A stretch of 64,000 nucleotides of DNA from assembly GCA_013141175.1 (NCBI GenBank), contig JABFRN010000001.1, forward strand, positions 744,001 to 808,000. The letters run 5' to 3'. A model generated the notes under the pieces. The model was not told where the DNA came from, made no database searches, and saw only the letters and a list, made by a program, of their open reading frames with translations. The stretch comes from Lysobacter sp. (GTDB taxonomy: Bacteria; Pseudomonadota; Gammaproteobacteria; Xanthomonadales; Xanthomonadaceae). Positions 45,920-54,783 of this stretch are shown here, piece after piece; the stretch's first letter is position 1, and each line of letters opens with the position of its first letter. The position numbers and the translations under genes are program-made.

Positions 45920-47362
45920 ATGAAAGACAAGACTCGGCATAGCGGATCGCGTCGTTCCGCCCGGACCCGCGCCATCATCTTGGCGTGTCAGACCGGTCTG
46001 GTGACGATGCTGTTGCCGCTGGCGGCCGGTCTTTCGGCACAGACGCCGCTGCGCTGGAACACCGCTGGCGCCAACGGACCGCTGCCGGGCGATTTCGGCA
46101 GCGTGTATTCGCCGAAAGCGACGATGGCGCGCGTGTATCCCGGCGCGGGTCTGCAGATCCAGCCGATCGCCACCAGCTTCGATGTCCATGAATTCGAAAC
46201 GCTGGCCGAGAGTCTCGTCGCCGGGCAGAAAGTGCCGGGCCTGGCGATGGCGATCGTGCAGGGCGGGCGTGTCGTGAGCGCGCGCGGCTACGGCATCACC
46301 GATGTCGACCAGCCGGAAACCGTCGACGCGCACACCGTGTTCCGGCTCGCATCGTTGTCCAAGTCTTTCGCCTCCACCACCACCGCGATGCTCATCGCCG
46401 ACGGCAAGCTGCGCTGGGACAGCCGCATCGTCGACTACTACCCGACGCTGCAACTCTCCGAACCGCAGGCCACCCTGCAACTCAACGTGGCCGAAGTGCT
46501 GAGCCATCGCGTCGGCATCGGCAGCAATGCCTTCGATCGCGATCTCGAGGGCTACGCCGAATATCCCGCACTGGTGCGGAAGATCGCGTACGCGCCGATG
46601 AAGTGCGCGCCCGGCGAGTGCTACGCCTACCAGAACATCGCCTACAGCCTGATCGGCGACGTCGTCCAGGGCGCCAGCGGCCAACCGTTCGATCAGGTCG
46701 TCGCGCGTCGGCTGTTCAAACCGCTGGGCATGACCGATGCCAGCTACGGTCTGGAAGGCATCGCCGCCAGCACGCGCTGGGCGAAACCGCACATCCGCGG
46801 CAAACGCGGCTGGACCGCGGTGATGCCCAAGCCCACCTACTATCGGGTCGCGCCGGCCGCAGGCGTCAACGCCAGCATCAGCGACATGGCGCAGTGGCTG
46901 CTCGCGCAGGGCGGCTACCGCCCCGATGTGTTGTCGGGCTCGCTGCTGGCGACGCTGCATGCGCCCTTGATCGACACGCCCAGCGAGACGCGCGGTTCGC
47001 AATGGCGCCGCGACCGGCTGAACTCGGCAGGCTACGGCCTTGGCTGGCGCGTTTTCGATTACGTCGGTCATCGCGTGGTCTTCCACGGCGGCGCCGTACA
47101 GGGATATCGCGGTGTCATCGCACTGATGCCCGAGCGCGATCTCGGCGTGGCGATCCTCTGGAATGCCAACAGCTCGGCACCATCGGGCCTGCTGCCGACG
47201 ATTCTCGACCGCGCCATCGGCGTGACGCCGCAGCGTTGGCTCGACACCGAACCGGAGCCGCTGGAGGAAGGCCTGTACGCACAGGGCCTGCCGGCGTTGC
47301 CGGAACCGCCAGCGTCGAGCGGCGGCGTGGAAGCATCGATGTCGAACGCACAGCCCGAGTAA
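45920..47362 (+). CDS. Serine beta-lactamase/penicillin-binding-like hydrolase
   Basis: An open frame extends far upstream, but that part is antisense to lemA and the protease and is a shadow. The ATG at 45920 gives 480 aa with a probable Tat- or Sec-type signal (basic start, then LACQTGLVTMLLPLAAGLSA). The class C beta-lactamase/PBP4-like motifs are present: S145-L-S-K148 in RLASLSKSF, YQN in CYAYQNIAYS, and HGG in VVFHGGAVQGY. The rest fits the periplasmic serine hydrolase family. It probably acts on a peptide, ester or cell-wall substrate; a lactamase role is not shown. Confidence 0.9.
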   Translation: MKDKTRHSGSRRSARTRAIILACQTGLVTMLLPLAAGLSAQTPLRWNTAGANGPLPGDFGSVYSPKATMARVYPGAGLQIQPIATSFDVHEFETLAESLVAGQKVPGLAMAIVQGGRVVSARGYGITDVDQPETVDAHTVFRLASLSKSFASTTTAMLIADGKLRWDSRIVDYYPTLQLSEPQATLQLNVAEVLSHRVGIGSNAFDRDLEGYAEYPALVRKIAYAPMKCAPGECYAYQNIAYSLIGDVVQGASGQPFDQVVARRLFKPLGMTDASYGLEGIAASTRWAKPHIRGKRGWTAVMPKPTYYRVAPAAGVNASISDMAQWLLAQGGYRPDVLSGSLLATLHAPLIDTPSETRGSQWRRDRLNSAGYGLGWRVFDYVGHRVVFHGGAVQGYRGVIALMPERDLGVAILWNANSSAPSGLLPTILDRAIGVTPQRWLDTEPEPLEEGLYAQGLPALPEPPASSGGVEASMSNAQPE

Positions 47363-47485
47363 TCGCGGCGGCGGGACGCGCCCGGATTTGATCCAGGCGT
47401 GGGATCCATGCGTCGATGCCGTCGTCGATCCTGATGCTGCGGCAACGCGCCCCCAGTCGCTGCCGCTTCCTGAAGCGCTGCTTTC

Positions 47486-47740
47486 CAGCGCAGTCCCGAG
47501 CTTCGCCAATCCGCGCGTGAAATCGCCACCGACCCCGCGATCGAGCATCAGACCGACCCGCGCGACATTCGACTGCTCGCTGGACCAGCGCATCGCGGCT
47601 CCGACGCCTTCGGCGGGACCTTCGCAGGTGCAGGCCATCCTGGAGCCGAGACCATGCCACGACGACCACTCGTTGAAACGGCGACAGGCATCGAGCAGCG
47701 CGTACAGCTCCCCACGACGGGCGATGCCGACGGAACGGTA
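47486..47740 (-). pseudogene. Remnant of an SRPBCC/polyketide-cyclase-like gene
   Basis: On the minus strand a short frame reads ELYALLDACRRFNEWSSW, then CEGPAEGVGAAMRWSSEQSN, which strongly resembles the start of SRPBCC (START-like) proteins, where the NEWSPW and GPxxGVGA motifs lie about 20 residues apart. The expected continuation (the conserved GSGxxxI and GG motifs and the C-terminal helix) is not found in any frame, and the region lacks a clear start. I take it for a decayed gene; a frameshifted real gene is possible. Confidence 0.45.
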
Positions 47741-47904
47741 CTGGTGGGCAGCACGAAGCCATCCGGGATCATCTCGCCCGCAAGCAGCAGCCTCGCGTCG
47801 AGCAACCCGTTTCGGGATCGACATGACGGGCAGGGGCCGCGACATCCTGGACCAGGCACGGGCGATCGAAGCGCCGATCCCTGTGCAGGGCTTGGCGTTC
47901 GCCC

Positions 47905-47948
47905 ATAAAAAAACTCCCTCTCCGCCTGGGCATGCGGAGAGGGAGTTT
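47905..47948 (-). terminator. Rho-independent terminator of the histone-like gene
   Basis: A perfect 15-bp stem AAACTCCCTCTCCGC/GCGGAGAGGGAGTTT with an eight-base loop is followed on the minus strand by TTTTTTATGGG, about 30 bases after the stop of the Lys/Ala-rich gene. Confidence 0.92.
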
Positions 47949-47976
47949 CGGATACCGCTAATCGGGGTGTTGCGGA

Positions 47977-48369
47977 TTACATCATCGGCGCGGGTGCTGC
48001 CGGCACTGCGGCCGGCGCAGCCTTCTTGGTGCGCTTCACAGCTTTCTTAGCCTTTTTTTTTGCGACTTTCTTGGCAGCCTTCTTGGCCGGCTTCTTGGCG
48101 GCTTTTTTGGCGGCCTTCTTCGCGGTCTTCTTGGCAGCTTTCTTGGCCGGCTTCTTGGCTACTTTCTTGGCAGCCTTCTTCGCGGTCTTCTTGGCGGCCT
48201 TCTTGGCAGCCTTCTTCACGGTCTTCTTGGCAGCCTTCTTGGCGACCTTCTTGGTGGCTTTCTTGGCAGCCTTCTTGGCGGTCTTGCGGACGGCCTTCTT
48301 GGCGGCTTTCTTCACGGTTTTCTTCGCCGCTTTCTTCGCGGTTTTCTTTGCAGCTTTTTTAACAGCCAT
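47977..48369 (-). CDS. Histone H1-like Lys/Ala-rich protein
   Basis: The ATG at 48369 has GAGGAG nearby; the product is 130 aa. Nearly the whole sequence is built from pentads of the type (T/A/V/P)AKKA, like the C-terminal tail of histone H1 and the bacterial AlgP/Hc-type proteins that bind and condense DNA. It ends with an Ala/Pro tail. The DNA is correspondingly repetitive (GCCGCCAAGAA-like units). The repeats make the gene prone to length changes. A long leader with a good promoter precedes it. Confidence 0.88.
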   Translation of the reverse strand: MAVKKAAKKTAKKAAKKTVKKAAKKAVRKTAKKAAKKATKKVAKKAAKKTVKKAAKKAAKKTAKKAAKKVAKKPAKKAAKKTAKKAAKKAAKKPAKKAAKKVAKKKAKKAVKRTKKAAPAAVPAAPAPMM

Positions 48370-48770
48370 GGGATGGCTCCTCGTCAGTGAACTTGCATTG
48401 GATATTACGGCCCAGTCAACAACCGGATTGCGGGAGTCGGACCCGCCTTCCACCGCCGGCGCACAAGGCAAGCCGGTACGGATTCCTGCCGGGCTCGCGA
48501 CTGCGAGACCCGGATATTCGTTACACCCGCAACCATCGCCGGCCTGCTCCATCGCGACGCGCATCCACGCGGGGCAACAGAAAACCCGTGACCGGCAAGG
48601 TCGCGGGTTCGGCGATTCGGGCGGGCGCGTTGCGCTGCGTCGCTGTTTTTCGCGGAGGAGACGAAGCCTGCTTCCGCCGGAATGGAGGTCCGGGAGGAAG
48701 ATCTGTTTGCGCTTCGCGTTTTCGTCTTGATCCGACTCACTCACTTCTGCTATGGCGACACTTGGGGCGA
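48370..48770 (-). other. About 400-base leader of the histone-like gene
   Basis: The stretch between the promoter at 48771-48799 and the ATG at 48369 has no recognised gene. The minus-strand frame stays open through it (from 48744) but the sequence is Arg/Pro-rich and shows no similarity. A terminator-like hairpin, AACCCGcGACC/GGTCaCGGGTT, lies near 48588-48612, so it may be a regulatory leader. Confidence 0.4.
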
Positions 48771-48799
48771 AACCTAATCACGCTTTTTTCCACTGTCAA
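48771..48799 (-). promoter_or_regulatory. Sigma70-type promoter for the histone-like gene
   Basis: Minus strand TTGACA (48794-48799) is separated by exactly 17 bases from TAGGTT (48771-48776). The -35 box is perfect, the -10 box weak. It points at the histone-like gene and lies in the odd AT/CG-mixed stretch described separately. Confidence 0.6.
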
Positions 48800-49294
48800 C
48801 ACCCCACGCGAAAAAAAATCCCGCGACGCACCGCCACGCAGCACCGCGCGAGCCGTCGATCGTCGCATGCGCACCGCTCGGCCACGCGCGCCCGGCACGC
48901 CCACCGATCGACACGCGCGAAAAAAAACATCTTTTTTCCAGCGGTTTTATTTGCGGAATGCGGCGCGCGCCGCGTGTCCGCACCGATCGGATGAGGCGAC
49001 GGCGACGTCCATCCGGTGCGCGTACCGGCAAGTGAACGCAGCGCTTTCGTCAATTCGTCGAATGGTCGTTTTTCCGTGTCGCGCAAGCCCGATTGCGCGA
49101 AAGTGCGCGAACTTTTCGACGCGTTTCGCGGTGCCGAAGCGATGTCTCGCAGGTGTCGAGAGGTGGATCGCGACGCGTTCGGCCACGCGAACGGCGCCAG
49201 CGCCGACGCACGCCACGTTCCCGATTCGCGTCGCGAGCGCATCCGAAACCGCGGCGCGGAGGACGCGCGATGCATGCGCGCCCTCGACGGGCGC
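48800..49294. other. Noncoding stretch with alternating A-tracts and CGCG-rich DNA
   Basis: About 500 bases show long A/T runs (for example near 48812-48820 and 48921-48945) set in CGCG-rich sequence full of short GCGCGAAA-like repeats. None of the open frames looks like a protein. The composition differs from both neighbouring genes. It may be a structural or protein-binding region; no function can be assigned. Confidence 0.45.
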
Positions 49295-49330
49295 GCAAAG
49301 AAAAAGCCGCTCGCGGACAACGCGAGCGGC
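49295..49330 (-). terminator. Rho-independent terminator after gcvH
   Basis: The stem GCCGCTCGCG/CGCGAGCGGC with a five-base loop is followed on the minus strand by CTTTTTCTTT, about 55 bases after the gcvH stop. Confidence 0.9.
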
Positions 49331-49383
49331 TTCGGGTGGGCCGGACGCGCACCGGACGGCACCGGCGCGCGGGGAGTGCGGGC

Positions 49384-49779
49384 TCAGTGGCCGTCGTCTT
49401 CCAGCAGTTCGGCGTAGTCGTCCGGCGCGAGCAGATCGTTGAGCTGGTCGTTGTCTTCGGCCTCGACCACGAACAGCCAACCTTCGCCGTAGGCGTCCTC
49501 GTTGATCGTTTCCGGCTTGTCGGCCAGCGCTGCGTTGACCGCAGTGATCGTGCCGCTGATCGGCGCATACACGTCCGATGCGGCTTTCACCGACTCGACC
49601 ACGGCGCAGGCATTGCCCACTTCGATGCGGTCGCCGACGTTCGGCAGTTCGACATAGACCAGATCGCCGAGCAGGCCCTGGGCATGATCGGAAATGCCCA
49701 CGGTGATCTTGCCGTCGCCTTCGACGCGGGCCCACTCGTGGGACTTCAGGAATTTCAGGTCACCGGGGATCTCGCTCAT
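49384..49779 (-). CDS. gcvH: Glycine cleavage system H protein
   Basis: The 131-aa protein is a full-length H protein. The lipoyl-lysine is K65 in the motif [26 protein letters not shown] and [12 protein letters not shown] are also typical. It carries the aminomethyl group between the P, T and L proteins. It is transcribed in the same direction as gcvT, 70 bases downstream; gcvP is not in the window. Confidence 0.97.
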   Translation of the reverse strand: MSEIPGDLKFLKSHEWARVEGDGKITVGISDHAQGLLGDLVYVELPNVGDRIEVGNACAVVESVKAASDVYAPISGTITAVNAALADKPETINEDAYGEGWLFVVEAEDNDQLNDLLAPDDYAELLEDDGH

Positions 49780-49848
49780 CGTGGGCTCCGCAGGGGTTGG
49801 CGGTGGAAAGGAACAGACAGGGCTAGTGTAGAAGCGCGGCGGCGAGGA

Positions 49849-50949
49849 TCAAATACTTTCCTGCGCTTTACCGTCGCGCACGAACGGAAACTTGACGACG
49901 CGCACGGGCACCGCCTTGCCGCGGATGTCGACGCGTACTTCTCCGAGGTCGCCGGCCGGCACGCGCGCGAATGCGATCGCCTTGCCCAGCGTCGGCGAGA
50001 AGGTGCCGGAGAGGATCTCGCCGCCGCCAGCGGCGGTGAGGACCGTCTGGCCGTGACGCAGCACGCCTTTGTCGTCCATCACCAGACCGACCATTTGCCG
50101 CGGCACGCCGACGGCCTTCTGCGCTTCGAGCGCGGCGCGACCGATGAAGGGCCTGTCCGCGTCGAGCGAAACCGTCCATGCCAACGCCGCTTCGTACGGG
50201 CTGACGGTGTCGTCCATGTCCTGGCCGTAGAGATTCATGCCGGCCTCCAGGCGCAGCGTGTCGCGGGCGCCGAGACCGGCCGGCTTCACGCCGACGGCGA
50301 GCAGCGCGTCCCATAGCGCGACCGCCTTGTCTTCGGGAACGACGATCTCGAAACCATCCTCACCGGTGTAGCCGGTGCGCGCCACGAACAGCGGCGTGCC
50401 GTCCTTCGTCACCGCCTCGGTGGCGACGAACTTGCCGATCTTGCCGGCGGCGGGCGCGGTGTCGGCGGAGAGCAGCCCGAGGACGCGTTCGCGCGCATGG
50501 GGGCCCTGCACCGCGATCATCGCAAGCTCCGGGCGCTCGGTGACGCTGACGTCGAACGCGGCGGCCTGCTGGCCGATCCACGCCAGATCCTTGTCGCGGG
50601 TGGCGGCGTTGACGACGAGACGGAAGAAATCCTCGGACAGGAAGTAGACGATGAGATCGTCGATCACCCCGCCCTGCGGATTGAGCATGCAGGTGTAGAG
50701 GGCTTTGCCCGACTTCTGGAGTTTGTCGACCGAATTGGCGACGAGATGGCGCAGGAACTCGCGGGTGCGAGCGCCGCGCAGGTCGACCACGGTCATGTGC
50801 GAGACATCGAACATGCCGGCGTCGCGGCGCACCTGGTGGTGTTCGTCGATCTGCGAACCGTAGCTGATCGGCATGTCCCAGCCGCCGAAGTCGACCATCT
50901 TGGCGCCGAGTGCGCGATGGGCGTCGTTGAGGATGGTCTTCTGCGTCAT
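49849..50949 (-). CDS. gcvT: Glycine cleavage system aminomethyltransferase (T protein)
   Basis: The start at 50949 gives 366 aa. The tetrahydrofolate-binding protein is recognisable from [21 protein letters not shown], the [12 protein letters not shown] segment, [13 protein letters not shown], and the C-terminal [16 protein letters not shown] stretch. It moves the one-carbon unit from the H protein to tetrahydrofolate with release of ammonia. No glycine riboswitch is visible upstream. Confidence 0.97.
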   Translation of the reverse strand: MTQKTILNDAHRALGAKMVDFGGWDMPISYGSQIDEHHQVRRDAGMFDVSHMTVVDLRGARTREFLRHLVANSVDKLQKSGKALYTCMLNPQGGVIDDLIVYFLSEDFFRLVVNAATRDKDLAWIGQQAAAFDVSVTERPELAMIAVQGPHARERVLGLLSADTAPAAGKIGKFVATEAVTKDGTPLFVARTGYTGEDGFEIVVPEDKAVALWDALLAVGVKPAGLGARDTLRLEAGMNLYGQDMDDTVSPYEAALAWTVSLDADRPFIGRAALEAQKAVGVPRQMVGLVMDDKGVLRHGQTVLTAAGGGEILSGTFSPTLGKAIAFARVPAGDLGEVRVDIRGKAVPVRVVKFPFVRDGKAQESI

Positions 50950-51085
50950 GGTGCCGGCCCCGTCGGAAAGATCGGCATTATCCCAGAGCGGGACGTCGCA
51001 TGGGCGGCGCGCTTGCGACAACGCGCGACCGCACGGATGCGCATGGCGCGCGACGTCGTGGGCTGCCGCTCGCCCTGCGGTTCGG

Positions 51086-51613
51086 CTAGATGCCGATCCC
51101 CTCATTCAGGCAGTCGACCCGCTTGCTCGCAATCGGCATCAACTTGCCGCTGGCGATGTCGAACCGCCGCGCCCAGCGCACATCGCGCGAGTACTCGCGA
51201 TTGCCGTGACGGACGAAGGCGGCAACGTTGGGACTGGCGACACGATCGATCCGGCAGGTGCCGATCTGAAGCCCATAGCCTTTGCGTGGCTTGGGCACGG
51301 CGGCGGTGTCGGTCACGTTCCAGCGCGCCTGTCGTGCGCCCGGGTCGAGATTGCGCAGCGCCAGCAATTGCGTGGACGTCGCCTCCCTCGCGGGATCGGT
51401 GGCGAATCTGCCGACCACCGTCAGACTGTAATCGCAGACCTGGGCCGGCAACGGACCGCCGGGGATACAGGACCCCTGCAGCTCGTCCAGCCCTGCGGGA
51501 TACGGCGGCACATTGCGACCGACCAGATCGTCGCTCTGCGGGCCGGTGGCGAACGCCGTGGCGGACAGTAGCGACAAGCCGGCCGAACAGATCAGGTACA
51601 GACACTTCGTCAT
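51086..51613 (-). CDS. Exported protein of unknown function
   Basis: The ATG at 51613 has GAGG nine bases before it and gives 175 aa; the frame is also open to a start at 51628. There is a signal peptide ([18 protein letters not shown]) and then a compact domain with four cysteines ([22 protein letters not shown] and VDCLNEG). No family is recognised. It is likely periplasmic with two disulfides. Confidence 0.7.
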   Translation of the reverse strand: MTKCLYLICSAGLSLLSATAFATGPQSDDLVGRNVPPYPAGLDELQGSCIPGGPLPAQVCDYSLTVVGRFATDPAREATSTQLLALRNLDPGARQARWNVTDTAAVPKPRKGYGLQIGTCRIDRVASPNVAAFVRHGNREYSRDVRWARRFDIASGKLMPIASKRVDCLNEGIGI

Positions 51614-51655
51614 CGCAAAAAGCCTCATTGAACAGTGATGAATCCTGTCGCCGAC

Positions 51656-52090
51656 CTACTCGACGGCTTCGACGCGCAGGGTCATGCCTTCCGCACCGAC
51701 GATGCGCACGTCGACGCCGGCAGGCAGATCGGGGCCGCTCACTTCCCAATAGGCATCGGCGATCTGCACGCGCCCCGCGCCACGTTCGATCGCGCGCTCC
51801 AGGGACACCACGCGCCCCACCAGTTGCTCGGTACGGCGGTTCAGCGCCGGCTGGTCGCTCGGGATCTCCCGTCCGCGGAAGTACGTCCGGTACACCTGGA
51901 TCGAGATGAAGCTGAGCGCGATGAACGCGACGGCCTGGGCGAGGATCGACATGCCCGGCACGACCAGGACGCCAAGGAACACCACCGACGCGGCGATGCC
52001 CATCCAGAGCATGAAGGCGCCCGGCACCATCGCCTCGGCCGCGAACAGCAGCAGCGCGATCGCTGCCCAGATGATCGCATCCCAGCGCAT
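51656..52090 (-). CDS. NfeD-like membrane protein
   Basis: The ATG at 52090 gives 144 aa. Three membrane helices lie at about 5-25, 32-50 and 52-70, followed by a small beta-barrel OB domain (residues about 85-144: VGRVVSLERAIERGAGRVQIADAYWEV...). NfeD proteins pair with stomatin-like SPFH proteins, and that gene lies immediately upstream. The pair is thought to organise membrane microdomains or support proteolysis. Confidence 0.9.
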   Translation of the reverse strand: MRWDAIIWAAIALLLFAAEAMVPGAFMLWMGIAASVVFLGVLVVPGMSILAQAVAFIALSFISIQVYRTYFRGREIPSDQPALNRRTEQLVGRVVSLERAIERGAGRVQIADAYWEVSGPDLPAGVDVRIVGAEGMTLRVEAVE

Positions 52091-52091
52091 G

Positions 52092-53048
52092 TCAGCCTCC
52101 ACTGCGCGGCATCGCCGGCGGCTTGTTGGCCTGCTGGTGGGTCAGCGCTTCCTTGGCGAGCTCGGTGATGCCCGCAAGCGAACCGAGGATGCCCGCAGAC
52201 TCCATCGGCAGCATGATGAACTTCTGGTTCGGCGCTTCGGCCAGCGCCTTGAACGCTTCGATGTATTTCTGGGCGATGAAGTAGTTGATGGCGTTGACGT
52301 TGCCGCTGGCGATGGCGTCGGAGACCATCTGCGTCGCCTTGGCTTCGGCTTCGGCCAGACGCTCGCGGGCTTCCGCCTCGCGGAACGAGGCCTCGCGCTT
52401 GCCTTCGGCTTCCAGCACTGCCGCCTGCTTCTCGCCCTCGGCGCGCAGGATCGCCGACTGGCGCACGCCCTCGGCTTCGAGCACCGCCGCGCGCTTGTTC
52501 TGTTCGGCCATCTTCTGCTGCTGCATCGAGGCGATCAGATCGCGCGGCGGCTGGATGTCCTTCAGTTCGATGCGGTTGACCTTCAGCCCCCACGGATGGG
52601 TGGCGTGGTCGACGGCGGTCAGCACCTTGGCGTTGATCTCGTCGCGCTTGGACAGCGACTCGTCGAGATCCATCGAGCCGATCGCTGTGCGGATGTTGGT
52701 CATGACCAGATTGAGGATGGCCACTTCGAGCTGGGCGACCTCGTACGCGGCCTTGGCAGCGTCGAGCACCTGGAAATAGACCACGCCGTCCACCTTCACC
52801 ACGGCGTTGTCCTTGGTGATGACGTCCTGGCTGGGCACGTCCATCACCTGTTCCATCATGTTGATCTTGCGGCCGACGCCCTGATAGATCGGCATCAGGA
52901 TATGCAGCCCCGGCGCGAGCGTGCGCGTGTATTTGCCGAAGGTCTCGACCGTCCATTCGTAACCCTGCGGCACCATGCGGACCGCCTTGAACAGCACGAC
53001 GATACCCGCGAACACCACGACCGCCGCCAGAAAAAATCCACCGCCCAT
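52092..53048 (-). CDS. SPFH/stomatin-like membrane protein (QmcA/paraslipin type)
   Basis: The ATG at 53048 has GGAGG a few bases upstream; 318 aa. One N-terminal membrane helix (FFLAAVVVFAGIVVLFKAV) is followed by the SPFH domain with RMVPQGYEWTVETFGKYTRTL and the SKRDEINAKV segment, then a long coiled coil rich in EAEGxR/K repeats (about 175-240). It forms oligomers at the membrane and is coupled with NfeD downstream (one base apart). Confidence 0.93.
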   Translation of the reverse strand: MGGGFFLAAVVVFAGIVVLFKAVRMVPQGYEWTVETFGKYTRTLAPGLHILMPIYQGVGRKINMMEQVMDVPSQDVITKDNAVVKVDGVVYFQVLDAAKAAYEVAQLEVAILNLVMTNIRTAIGSMDLDESLSKRDEINAKVLTAVDHATHPWGLKVNRIELKDIQPPRDLIASMQQQKMAEQNKRAAVLEAEGVRQSAILRAEGEKQAAVLEAEGKREASFREAEARERLAEAEAKATQMVSDAIASGNVNAINYFIAQKYIEAFKALAEAPNQKFIMLPMESAGILGSLAGITELAKEALTHQQANKPPAMPRSGG

Positions 53049-53268
53049 GTCGAAACCTCCCCACTGGAATGGGGTCAGTATAGGGTGTGACCGGCAGGGT
53101 GCGCAGGCTGCTGGACAACAGCCTGCCATGCGGCCCGGGATGGCCGCCGCGACGAAGCAAGCGCAGGCGATCGCTTGGCCGGAAGCCGGGCCGCACACGG
53201 ACCGGGTCGGCCATTCGTTCAGCCCGTCGGCAGCGGTTTTCGATGGCCTGCGACGTTTTCGCCTACTG

Positions 53269-53913
53269 ATGCATCCAGATGATGAGATGACCTCACGACC
53301 CTCCAGCTTCGCCATCGATGTGCCCGACGCCCTGCTCGCGCGCATGCGCCTGGGCGAGCACGCGGCGTTCGAGCAGGTCTACCGCTGGTTCGAACGGCCG
53401 GTGTTCACGCTGGCGCTGCGGATCTGCGGCGAGCGCGAGCAGGCGGCGGACGTGCTGCAGGACACCATGCTGAAGGTCATCGCCCGGATCGGCGAGTTCC
53501 GCGGTAGCCGCATCGATCGTGTCGGTGCGGCGCATCTCGATGGCAGCCCGTTCTGGGGATGGCTGCGACAGATCGCGGTCAATGAAGCGCTGATGGCGCT
53601 GCGCCGGCGTCGCCGCAGCGACGATGAAGACGCCAACCATGCCGACGAAACCGATTGGGTCGACGACCGCACCCCGCCACCGCCCGCCGCCGCCGATGCC
53701 GCTTGCCTGCAGCGCGCCCTCGACGCATTGCCGGCGAATACCCGTACCGTGCTGTGGCTGTATCACGCCGAGGGCTACACCCACGACGAGATCGCCGTGC
53801 TGATGCAACGCACGCCCAGCTTCTCGAAATCCCAGCTCGCGCGCGGCACACGCCGCCTGCGCGAGTTGCTCGAACCCACCGCACTGCCGCTCCGCGAGGC
53901 CGCCCATGGCTGA
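53269..53913 (+). CDS. RNA polymerase sigma factor, ECF-type
   Basis: The start is uncertain (53269 or 53287); the first gives 214 aa. Region 2 is visible as the MRLGEHAAFEQVYRWFERPVFTLALRICGEREQAADVLQDTM stretch with the -10 contacts, and region 4 as LPANTRTVLWLYHAEGYTHDEIAVLMQRTPSFSKSQLARGTRRL, a helix-turn-helix. The linker contains an acidic, Pro-rich insert. The gene overlaps the next one (membrane-bound putative anti-sigma) by eight bases. The regulon may include the PDZ protein gene downstream. Confidence 0.88.
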   Translation: MHPDDEMTSRPSSFAIDVPDALLARMRLGEHAAFEQVYRWFERPVFTLALRICGEREQAADVLQDTMLKVIARIGEFRGSRIDRVGAAHLDGSPFWGWLRQIAVNEALMALRRRRRSDDEDANHADETDWVDDRTPPPPAAADAACLQRALDALPANTRTVLWLYHAEGYTHDEIAVLMQRTPSFSKSQLARGTRRLRELLEPTALPLREAAHG

Positions 53914-54742
53914 CGCTTCCCGTTCCCCGCATCATGCCGGTTCCGATCCGCCCGGCTGGAGCGATGTCTTCGCCGCGCTGCCGTTGGCTGCGCCTCCCGC
54001 ATCCGCGTGGCCGGCGGTTGCCGCACAGCTCGATCAGAGGAAGGCACATGCGCGCAGCCGTACATGGCTGGCACTGGCCGCATCGCTGTTCGCGCTGACG
54101 TTGTGGCCGGTGGCGTGGATGCTGCGCGACGCGGAACGCGACACCGCCGCCGTCGCGGCATCGCCCGCCACGATCGCCCACGCACCGACCACCGCCACGC
54201 CGTCCGCCGCCATCGGCGGCGGCGATCCTCGCACCGATCCTCGCACCGATCCTCGCGCCGATGTGCGCGCCGATCCGCCCGTCGTCGCCGGTACCACTGA
54301 CCGTTCCGCGCGGATGCTGTCGATCGCGGCGAGCACCGCCCGTCCGGCGCATGCGCACAGCGCGCGACGCAGTGCGGATCGCGCGCTACGGCGCACGACG
54401 CAAGCGCCTTCCACTGCAGGCATCGCGCAGCCGCAGGAGAATGCCGACACGACGCTGGAAACCCTGTACAGCGCATCCGCGCAGCTCGAAACCCTGCTGA
54501 GCTTCGCACGCGACACACGGGTCGAAAGCGGGCCGGCCGCAGCGCTGGCCAGCGCCTTCGATGCCGAACTCGCGACGATCGACGCGCAGTTGGCGCAACC
54601 GGGACTGGCAGCCGGCGAGCAACAGGCACTGTGGCAGGCACGCGTCGAGACGCTGCAGCGTTCGACGGACTTCGAAAGCAATCTGCGCCTGCTGGCCGCC
54701 GACGGCGGGCGCCTGGACGGCGCGCTGGTCAGTATCGATTGA
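53906..54742 (+). CDS. Single-pass membrane protein, probable anti-sigma factor
   Basis: The 278-aa product has a cytoplasmic N-terminus of about 50 residues, one membrane helix (about 53-71) and a large periplasmic part. The N-terminal part has a short helical stretch (WSDVFAALPLAAPPASAWPAVAAQLDQRK) that may bind the sigma factor encoded directly upstream (eight-base overlap). The region after the helix contains three copies of DPRTDPRTDPRAD-type repeat from a 12-base DNA repeat (GATCCTCGCACC). A helical domain follows (TLETLYSASAQLETLL). A classical anti-sigma zinc motif is absent, so the role comes from position. Confidence 0.72.
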   Translation: MADASRSPHHAGSDPPGWSDVFAALPLAAPPASAWPAVAAQLDQRKAHARSRTWLALAASLFALTLWPVAWMLRDAERDTAAVAASPATIAHAPTTATPSAAIGGGDPRTDPRTDPRADVRADPPVVAGTTDRSARMLSIAASTARPAHAHSARRSADRALRRTTQAPSTAGIAQPQENADTTLETLYSASAQLETLLSFARDTRVESGPAAALASAFDAELATIDAQLAQPGLAAGEQQALWQARVETLQRSTDFESNLRLLAADGGRLDGALVSID

Positions 54743-54783
54743 TGTTCCGCTCTTTCCTTTTCGTTTCCCTGTCCGAGGTTCCC

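Noticed and set aside
47990..48369. Regular short repeats suggesting a CRISPR or tandem-repeat array
   Set aside because: The repeats are codons for AKKA pentads in an open frame with start, ribosome-binding site and terminator; there are no unique spacers.
50950..51085. Possible glycine riboswitch before gcvT
   Set aside because: The conserved core elements of the glycine aptamer are not found upstream of the gene.
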